32,018 nt of DNA, taken from Prevotellaceae bacterium. Its GTDB lineage: Bacteria; Bacteroidota; Bacteroidia; Bacteroidales; Paludibacteraceae. The DNA is taken from positions 1-32,018 of the forward strand of contig JAISKN010000088.1 in NCBI GenBank assembly GCA_031260925.1, read 5' to 3'. Positions 25,428 through 32,018 of this stretch are shown here, one piece after another. Under the pieces are notes generated by a model that searched no databases, was not told the DNA's origin, and saw nothing but the letters and a program-made list of their open reading frames with translations. The translations under genes and the position numbers were made by a program. Position 1 is the first letter of the stretch. Every line of letters starts with the position of its first letter.

Positions 25428-26594
25428 ATGAAACAACAAATCTCCCAAGAATTAACCCGCAACATTCTCCCATTTTGGCAAAAAATGGTAGATACCAAAA
25501 ACGGCGGTTTTTACGGACAAATGACAGGCGAAAATGTGCTTATGCCGAATGCCGAAAAAGGCGGAATATTAAACGCACGAATATTATGGTCGTTTTCTTC
25601 GGCGTATTTGGAGTTGAAAAATTCGGAATATTTGAAAACTGCCAAAATAGCAAAAATTTATATTCTCAAAAACTTTTTTGATAATGAATTTGGCGGCACA
25701 TTTTGGTCGCTCAATGCTGACGGCTCGCCTGCGGACACCAAAAAACAGATTTACAGTCAGGCATTTTTCATTTACGCGCTCGTGGAGTATTATCGCGCAA
25801 CAGGCGATAAAATTTGCCTCGACAAAGCGATTGAGTTATTTTATTTAATCGAAAAACACAGTTTCGATACTGCGCAAAACGGTTATCTCGAGGCATACAG
25901 CCGCGATTGGCAGTTGCTCGAAGACCTGCGCCTGAGCGACAAAGATGCCAACGAAAAAAAGACGATGAACACGCATCTGCACATTTTGGAGGCATACACA
26001 AACCTCTATCGCGTGTGGAAAAACGAGCATTTGGCGGCGCAACTCAAAAACTTGATAGAGATTTTTACCGATAAAATTATCAACCCAAAAACGCACCACC
26101 TTGACCTGTTTTTTGACGAAAATTGGACTTGCAAATCAACTGTAATTTCCTACGGACACGATATTGAATGTTCGTGGCTGCTGCTCGAAGCCGCCGAAGT
26201 TTTGGGCGATAAGTTGTTGATTAACAGCGTAAAACAAATCAGCGTACAAATGGCAACCGCCGCCGCCGAAGGTTTGTTGCCCGAAGGCGGACTGATTACC
26301 GAAAAAAATTACGACACAGGACAGGTTGATAATTACCGCGATTGGTGGAGCCAAGCCGAAGCCGTTGTAGGTTTCACAAACGCCTATCAACTGACAAAAG
26401 ACGAGCAATTTGCCCAAAAAGCCGGCGATGTGTGGGCTTTTATCAGCGACAAAATTATTGACCGCGAGAATGGCGAATGGCATTGGGGAGTTGATGCCAA
26501 CGGCAACATCGACACCGCCAACGACAAAGCGGGCTTTTGGAAATGTCCGTATCACAACTCAAGAATGTGCTTGGAAATGATAAGAAGAATGTAA
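25428..26594 (+). CDS. Cellobiose 2-epimerase / N-acylglucosamine 2-epimerase family
   Basis: 'NILPFWQKMVDTKNGGFYGQMTGEN', 'EFGGTFWSLNADGSPADTKKQIYSQAFFIYALVEYYRATGD', 'SYGHDIECSWLLLEAAEVLG', 'RDWWSQAEAVVGFTNAY', 'EWHWGVDANGNI'. Confidence 0.92.
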   Translation: MKQQISQELTRNILPFWQKMVDTKNGGFYGQMTGENVLMPNAEKGGILNARILWSFSSAYLELKNSEYLKTAKIAKIYILKNFFDNEFGGTFWSLNADGSPADTKKQIYSQAFFIYALVEYYRATGDKICLDKAIELFYLIEKHSFDTAQNGYLEAYSRDWQLLEDLRLSDKDANEKKTMNTHLHILEAYTNLYRVWKNEHLAAQLKNLIEIFTDKIINPKTHHLDLFFDENWTCKSTVISYGHDIECSWLLLEAAEVLGDKLLINSVKQISVQMATAAAEGLLPEGGLITEKNYDTGQVDNYRDWWSQAEAVVGFTNAYQLTKDEQFAQKAGDVWAFISDKIIDRENGEWHWGVDANGNIDTANDKAGFWKCPYHNSRMCLEMIRRM

Positions 26595-26687
26595 AATGTA
26601 GAATTTAAAATTTAAAATTACAAAAAACATTTCTAAAAAATTGGGAACGTTTTTTTTGTAAAATTTTGTTAATAATAAAAAAATATT

Positions 26688-26695
26688 TAACTTTG
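26688..26695 (+). promoter_or_regulatory. TAACTTTG -7 element of the M6 protease gene
   Basis: TAnnTTTG match 36 nt before ATG 26724. Confidence 0.55.
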
Positions 26696-26723
26696 CAAAA
26701 AATTATATAACCTTTTTAGTATT

Positions 26724-29700
26724 ATGAAGAAATTTTACTTTTTATTTTTAGCAGCGTTTTTCTGCCTCACAGTGCAGAGAGCGGCTGCTGTGCCTGCGTA
26801 TCCGTATCCAATTGAGATAACGCAACCAGACGGCACCACATTGACAGTTACACTCAAAGGCGACGAATTTGCCTCGTGGGCGGAAAGCGAAGACGGCTAT
26901 ACGCTGTTGCGCAACTCAACACACGCTTTTGAGTACGCCGTAAAAAACGCACAGGGCGACCTTGTGCCTTCGGGCAGAATAGCCAAAAGTCCTGCACAGC
27001 GCACTGCAAGCGACAATGCGTTTCTGCTGCAAACACCTAAAAAATTGGGTTACAGCAGCACGCAAGCAGTAGCATTTAGGCAGTTGAGGCAAGTACGGCA
27101 ACAAGCACTTGAAAATTTTGTTTCGCAACAAGCACCAGCACAAAATGGTTCTCAACCTGCACCTGCCGTTAGCGGCATTGTACACGCGCCTGTTATTTTG
27201 GTGCAGTTTCAGGGGAAACCATTTACCAAAACACAAACCAATTTTCAAAATTTGTGTAATCAAGTGAATTACAGCGTTGGAACAGCCACAGGCAGCGTTC
27301 ACGACTATTTTTTGGCGGCATCATACTCTCAACTTGATTTTCAGGTAGATGTGTATGGACCTTATACTTTGGCTAATACTATTGATTATTACGACAGCAA
27401 GTCGGGTGCAAGCAGCAGTCAGGTAACTTCGATAGTATCGGAGGCAACAACTTTGGCGCAGGCAGACGGCTGCAATTTTGCCAATTATGATGCAAATAAT
27501 GATGGAAAGGTTGATGGCATACATTTGATTTATGCAGGTTATGACCAGTCGGCAGGTGCGCCTGTGGGAACGGCTATTTGGGCAACGGCTTGGAGTACGT
27601 CTGGCAGTTTTTGCACAAGAGATGGAAAAACAGTACCGCGTTTTTCAATGTCTTCTGAATTGCGAGGGACATCAGGTACGACAATCACGCCGATTGGTGT
27701 GATAGCGCACGAACTTTCACACGTTTTCGGTTTGCCTGATTTGTACGATACCGATTATGAAGAGAGCGGCGGAGAATCTATTCATTTGGGAACGTGGGAC
27801 ATTATGGCATCAGGCAGTTGGAACAATAGCGGCGATACTCCGCCATATCATTCGGCTTGGTGCCGTGACAAAATTGGCTGGGTACCTGCGGTAACACTTG
27901 CAGACCCTGCTATTATTACACTGCCAAATCCTGCTACAACAGGAGCAGTCTATAAAGTTACAACCACAACGGCAGGCGAATATTTTTTGATAGAAAATCG
28001 TCAAAAACAGGGAATTTGGGAAAATTATATTCCCGCAAGCGGAATGTTGGTTTATCACGTTGATGAAAATATAGGAACGCATATAAGTTATGGTCCAGGT
28101 TGGAGAGACATTAATGTTAACCCTGCACATCGCGGTTTGTATATTAAACAGGCGGGCGGAGGGGCAGGCAGTGCAAGTTCTACACGAACAACTGACCCCT
28201 ATCCACAACCTTCACACGATTCATTTACAGATGCATCTGTTCCAAACTCAAAATCGTGGGCAGGAGCAAATACTGCAAAACCAATTACAGACATTACGCA
28301 CAATACAGGTGCAAAAACAGTAACATTTACTTTTATGGGCGGACCAAGTTCCTGCCCGCGCCCCACTGCTATTTCCGCAGGCAGCGTAACCGCAAGCGGT
28401 GCAACTATCAGTTGGGTGCCAATAGGCAGCGCAACTTCGTGGTATTTTCAATATTCCGCTAATCCCGATTTTTCAAGTCCTACATCATATACTGTAAGCA
28501 CGCCAAGCAAAGCCATTTCGGGTTTAAATGCTAACACAACTTACTATATTCGTGTTCGTTCTGTTTGTACAGGCGAAAACAGCGAATGGCGCGAGGGAAA
28601 TTTTACAACTTTGTGCGCGGTTGCTACTTTGCCTGTAACTCAAGATTTTGAAAATTACGCAAATGTACAGGGCGCAACGGCTATCAATAATGCTGTGGCT
28701 GCTGACTGCTGGAGTTTTACGGCAAATATAGGAACTGATGACGACTTGAAAATTACTGATGCCGCAGGTATATCCGATTCACACGGTTGGGTATTATCAG
28801 GCACAAAATCTTTAATTTTTTCTACTTATTACACAGGTAGCGGTGCTGCACCTGGCGACGAACAGATACTTATTTCGCCGCAACTGCCCACAGTAGATAA
28901 AACACTTACATTTACTTACAGAAGTTATGGTAGTAACGACCCGTTGATTGTTGGCTACGGCACAACAAATATGCCTTCAGCAGCAACGTGGCTTTCGCCA
29001 TCTTACATCGCAGCAGTTCAAACAACAGTAACAGATATTTTTATACCTGCTTCTGCGCAATATATTTTCTTCAAATATGCTGCCGATTACGCATATTACG
29101 TTGCGCTTGACGATATAATTATTGCTGCTGCACCTTCTTGCGCTCAAAAGCCAACTGGACTTACATCGGGCAGCGAAACCACAGGCGGCGCAACTATCTC
29201 TTGGACGGCGGCATCGCCTGCACCTGCCGACGGTTACGAATATTACTATTCAACAATAAACACTGCTCCTGCAAATACTGCGGCGATTGTATCTGAAAAT
29301 GTAGTAACAGGTACTTTAAAAACACTTACAGGATTGAACTCAAGTACAACTTATTATTTCTGGGTGCGCTCTCTTTGCAGCATAAGCGGAAATGAAAAGA
29401 GCAATTGGACAAGTTCGGGGTCTTTTACAACACTATGCTTTCCAGTCGGCATTTACCCTTATAATGAAGGTTTTGAAGATTATACAGGAACAACCTACAA
29501 CACAGCAGGGGTTTTACCTAATTGCTGGTATGGCTCGCCAACAGGTTATAATGGCAATGCACCGCATATTACAAGTAGTGGATATTATTGGTATCCGCAC
29601 AATAGCACAAAGGCACTTACAATGACCTCTGCAATTGAAGGAGGTAATGTCTATGCAGTTTTGCCTGCATTCGACAAACCAATTAACCAACTTTCAATTT

Positions 29701-31565
29701 CATTTTGGTATAGATATGAAATTGCAACAGATGGCGAAATGACCATTGGTTACATTACAGGAAGCCAAGATAATGTATCTTCGTATGTTCCATTATTTAC
29801 ACCAACAAAGACAACTACTATATCACAAACGCCAGAATATATTTTTGCAGATGCAGGAGTAGATTTATCAAGTGCAACATATATCGCAATAAGATATAAT
29901 CACCCCTCATATTTTTATAGTGTAGGTATTGATGATATTAATGTAAATTTCATAATTGCACCGACAGTTACAACACAAGCAGCCACAGGCATAACGCAAA
30001 CTTTGGCAGTATTGAACAAAACTGTTACCGTTGGCACGGAAACAATTACTGCACAAGGTTTTAAGTACAAAAAAGTGAGTGAAACAGATTGGGTTAATTC
30101 CGCAAACGGCATTTTAAGCAATTTAATTCCAAATACCGAATATGAGTTTTATGCCTATGCCGCAACTGCAACTTATCCAAGCACTAACGGCGCAACATTG
30201 ACTTTCAGCACTTTGCCGCACGTTGCACCGATTGTTACAACACAGGCAGCCACAGACACAACGCAAACTTCGGCATTGCTTCACAAGACTGTAACCTTAG
30301 GCACGGAAACATTGGTTGCTACAGCGCAAGGATTTTCTTATAGAAAGGTTGGAGAAGATTGGATAACGTCTGAAGATGGCGTTTTAAGTGGTCTGACTCC
30401 AAACACAGAATATGAGTTTTTTGCTTTCTTTTGGGGGCTAACATCAAATGAAACTAACTTATGGGCTACAGGCGACACATTGACATTCAGCACTTTGGCG
30501 CACGTTCCGCCGACAGTTGTAACGCAAGTAGCCACAGAAGAAACACTAACTTCGGCTGTGTTGCATAAATCCGTAACAGCAGGCACAGAAACAATTACTG
30601 CGCAAGGTTTTAAGTACAAAAAAGTGAGTGAAACAGATTGGATTAATTCCATAGACGGCATTTTAAGCAATTTAATTCCAAATACCGAATACGAATTTTA
30701 CGCTTATGCAAATACGGCAACGTTCCCGAACAACAACGGCGCAACCTTGCCTTTCAGCACTTTGGCGCACACTCCGCCGACAGTTACAACTTTGCCTGTG
30801 GCAGATTTCGATACAACTTCGGCAATTTTGTTGAAAAATGTAACAGCAGGTACTGAAACAATTACTGTACAAGGGTTTAAATACAAAAAAGTCAGTGAAA
30901 CAGATTGGATTAATTCCACAGACGGAGTTTTGAGTGATTTAATCCCAAATACTGAATACGAATTTTATGCCTATGCAACAACTGCAACTTATCCAAGCAC
31001 TAACGGCGCAACATTGACTTTCAGCACTTTGGCGCACACCGCACCGATAGTTGTAACACAGGCAGCCACAGGCGAAACGCAAACTTCGGCAGTGTTGCAT
31101 AAAACGGTAACAGCAGGCACAGAAACAATTACGGCGCAAGGTTTTAAATACAAAAAAGTGAGTGAAACAACTTGGATTAATTCCACAGACGGAGTTTTGA
31201 ATAATTTAATTCCAAATACCGAATATGAATTTTATGCTTATGCAAATACGGCAACGTACCCTAACAACAACGGCGAAACGCTGCGCTTTACAACTGCCGT
31301 AACAGGCATAGACGATATTTTGGAAAATTCGATTTCAATCTATCCAAATCCTGTTACTGACGAATTGAATATTAAAACTGAAAATTCAAAGATTAATTCG
31401 GTAGAAATATTTGATGTTTCGGGTCGCGCAGTAGGGGCAGGGCGCGCCCTGCCCCTACACAGCGGCAGGAAGACAATCAATGTTTCTGCGTTGCCCGCAG
31501 GCGTTTATCTGATAAGAATAAACACCGACAACGGAGTGAAAACAGAGAGGTTTATTAAGAAATAG
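26724..31565 (+). CDS. Secreted M6-family metalloprotease with fibronectin-III and MAM/jelly-roll-like modules, five long repeats and a T9SS type A sorting domain
   Basis: 1613 aa; 'IGVIAHELSHVFGLPDLYD' HExxHxxGxxD; 'ISWVPIGSATSWYFQYSANPDF...GLNANTTYYIRVRSVC' FN3; C-terminal 'SIYPNPVTDELNIKTENSKINSVEIFDVSGR...LPAGVYLIRINTDNGVKTERFIKK'. Confidence 0.93.
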   Translation: MKKFYFLFLAAFFCLTVQRAAAVPAYPYPIEITQPDGTTLTVTLKGDEFASWAESEDGYTLLRNSTHAFEYAVKNAQGDLVPSGRIAKSPAQRTASDNAFLLQTPKKLGYSSTQAVAFRQLRQVRQQALENFVSQQAPAQNGSQPAPAVSGIVHAPVILVQFQGKPFTKTQTNFQNLCNQVNYSVGTATGSVHDYFLAASYSQLDFQVDVYGPYTLANTIDYYDSKSGASSSQVTSIVSEATTLAQADGCNFANYDANNDGKVDGIHLIYAGYDQSAGAPVGTAIWATAWSTSGSFCTRDGKTVPRFSMSSELRGTSGTTITPIGVIAHELSHVFGLPDLYDTDYEESGGESIHLGTWDIMASGSWNNSGDTPPYHSAWCRDKIGWVPAVTLADPAIITLPNPATTGAVYKVTTTTAGEYFLIENRQKQGIWENYIPASGMLVYHVDENIGTHISYGPGWRDINVNPAHRGLYIKQAGGGAGSASSTRTTDPYPQPSHDSFTDASVPNSKSWAGANTAKPITDITHNTGAKTVTFTFMGGPSSCPRPTAISAGSVTASGATISWVPIGSATSWYFQYSANPDFSSPTSYTVSTPSKAISGLNANTTYYIRVRSVCTGENSEWREGNFTTLCAVATLPVTQDFENYANVQGATAINNAVAADCWSFTANIGTDDDLKITDAAGISDSHGWVLSGTKSLIFSTYYTGSGAAPGDEQILISPQLPTVDKTLTFTYRSYGSNDPLIVGYGTTNMPSAATWLSPSYIAAVQTTVTDIFIPASAQYIFFKYAADYAYYVALDDIIIAAAPSCAQKPTGLTSGSETTGGATISWTAASPAPADGYEYYYSTINTAPANTAAIVSENVVTGTLKTLTGLNSSTTYYFWVRSLCSISGNEKSNWTSSGSFTTLCFPVGIYPYNEGFEDYTGTTYNTAGVLPNCWYGSPTGYNGNAPHITSSGYYWYPHNSTKALTMTSAIEGGNVYAVLPAFDKPINQLSISFWYRYEIATDGEMTIGYITGSQDNVSSYVPLFTPTKTTTISQTPEYIFADAGVDLSSATYIAIRYNHPSYFYSVGIDDINVNFIIAPTVTTQAATGITQTLAVLNKTVTVGTETITAQGFKYKKVSETDWVNSANGILSNLIPNTEYEFYAYAATATYPSTNGATLTFSTLPHVAPIVTTQAATDTTQTSALLHKTVTLGTETLVATAQGFSYRKVGEDWITSEDGVLSGLTPNTEYEFFAFFWGLTSNETNLWATGDTLTFSTLAHVPPTVVTQVATEETLTSAVLHKSVTAGTETITAQGFKYKKVSETDWINSIDGILSNLIPNTEYEFYAYANTATFPNNNGATLPFSTLAHTPPTVTTLPVADFDTTSAILLKNVTAGTETITVQGFKYKKVSETDWINSTDGVLSDLIPNTEYEFYAYATTATYPSTNGATLTFSTLAHTAPIVVTQAATGETQTSAVLHKTVTAGTETITAQGFKYKKVSETTWINSTDGVLNNLIPNTEYEFYAYANTATYPNNNGETLRFTTAVTGIDDILENSISIYPNPVTDELNIKTENSKINSVEIFDVSGRAVGAGRALPLHSGRKTINVSALPAGVYLIRINTDNGVKTERFIKK
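29961..31293 (+). repeat. Five ~266-281-bp tandem coding repeats in the M6 protease gene
   Basis: Repeated 'TTQAATGxTQTSAVLHKTVTAGTETITAQGFKYKKVSETDWINSTDGVLSNLIPNTEYEFYAYATTATYPSTNGATLTFSTLAH'. Confidence 0.92.
31431..31458. repeat. 28-nt perfect palindrome inserted inside the T9SS sorting-domain coding sequence
   Basis: GTAGGGGCAGGGCGCGCCCTGCCCCTAC, translated within 'GRAVGAGRALPLHSGRK'. Confidence 0.92.
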
Positions 31566-31738
31566 TGATTGTCTTTGAACCACGATTTTAATAAGATTAA
31601 AATGATTAACAGGATTTTGTTTTATCTTGGCAATCAAGAAAATCTTATTAAAATCTTGGTTCAGACAAAAATGGTTAATTATTAATCCTGTTAATCTTAA
31701 AATCTTGTAAATCCTGATTCAGACAGAAAGAAAAAGAC

Positions 31739-31772
31739 TGTTAAGTTTCAAACACTTAACAGTTTTTTTATT
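31739..31772 (+). terminator. Intrinsic terminator
   Basis: ctgttaagtttcaaacacttaacagttttttta. Confidence 0.75.
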
Positions 31773-31773
31773 A

Positions 31774-31850
31774 GGTGTCATTCCCGCGCAGGCGGGAATC
31801 CCATTTGTACAATGAAGTAAGGAGATTCCCGCCTGCGCGGGAATGACAGG
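31774..31850. repeat. Palindromic GTCATTCCCGCG repeat, copy 3
   Basis: ggtgtcattcccgcgcaggcgggaatcccatttgtacaatgaagtaaggagattcccgcctgcgcgggaatgacagg; nearly identical to 21249-21326. Confidence 0.9.
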
Positions 31851-32018
31851 TCTTTTTATTTTAATCAAGAAAATGTCAGAATCAGGATTTTCAGAATTAA
31901 AGAATTAGCAGGATTTTTATTTTAATCATATTAATCAATTAAATCTTATTAAAATCAAAGTTCAGACGATTAAAATCTTTGTTCAGACAAAAAAAATCTT
32001 TGTTCAGACAAAAAAAAA

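Larger units (their letters stand above)
31650..32018. repeat. Degenerate repeats of AAAATCTTtGTTCAGACAAAA type reaching the window end
   Basis: aaaatcttggttcagacaaaa (31650), aatcctgattcagacagaa (~31710), aaaatcaaagttcagacg (31951), taaaatctttgttcagacaaaa (31971), aaaatctttgttcagacaaaa (~31993). Confidence 0.8.

Noticed and set aside
1-32018. tRNA, rRNA, integrase or transposase genes
   Set aside because: None recognised by eye in either strand or in the ORF translations.

Overview
Bacteroidetes-type DNA: TAnnTTTG promoters, a T9SS C-terminal sorting domain, an outer-membrane TonB-type receptor, a GH-rich locus. The backbone looks like a beta-mannan utilisation locus: GH3 beta-glucosidase-like, GH26 mannanase, GH5 cellulase/mannanase-like, GH130 mannosylglucose phosphorylase, GPH/MFS sugar symporter, and cellobiose 2-epimerase/AGE. 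It is followed by a large M6 metalloprotease with fibronectin-like repeats and a T9SS tail. Housekeeping or envelope genes (TonB-type receptor, TonB, LolD, malate dehydrogenase) lie on the left. The mannan genes are repeatedly interrupted by accessory cassettes. The strongest unexplained signal is a family of three intergenic structured-RNA-like units (about 9912-10120, 13882-14115, 16994-17208). They share a promoter, an AU-rich 5' segment and an intrinsic terminator. Their hairpin arms differ almost completely in sequence yet remain paired, i.e. they covary. Two of the units are followed by a shared ~200-nt leader and by small secreted proteins with a near-identical signal peptide but unrelated mature parts. 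Other notable signals are a ~75-bp cis element shared upstream of four mannan genes, palindromic repeats inserted in frame inside two proteins, a non-triplet heptanucleotide repeat inside the GH3 gene, an ATPase gene bracketed by matching palindromes, and a compact operon of uncharacterised small proteins. All calls come from reading the sequence; no database search was run.
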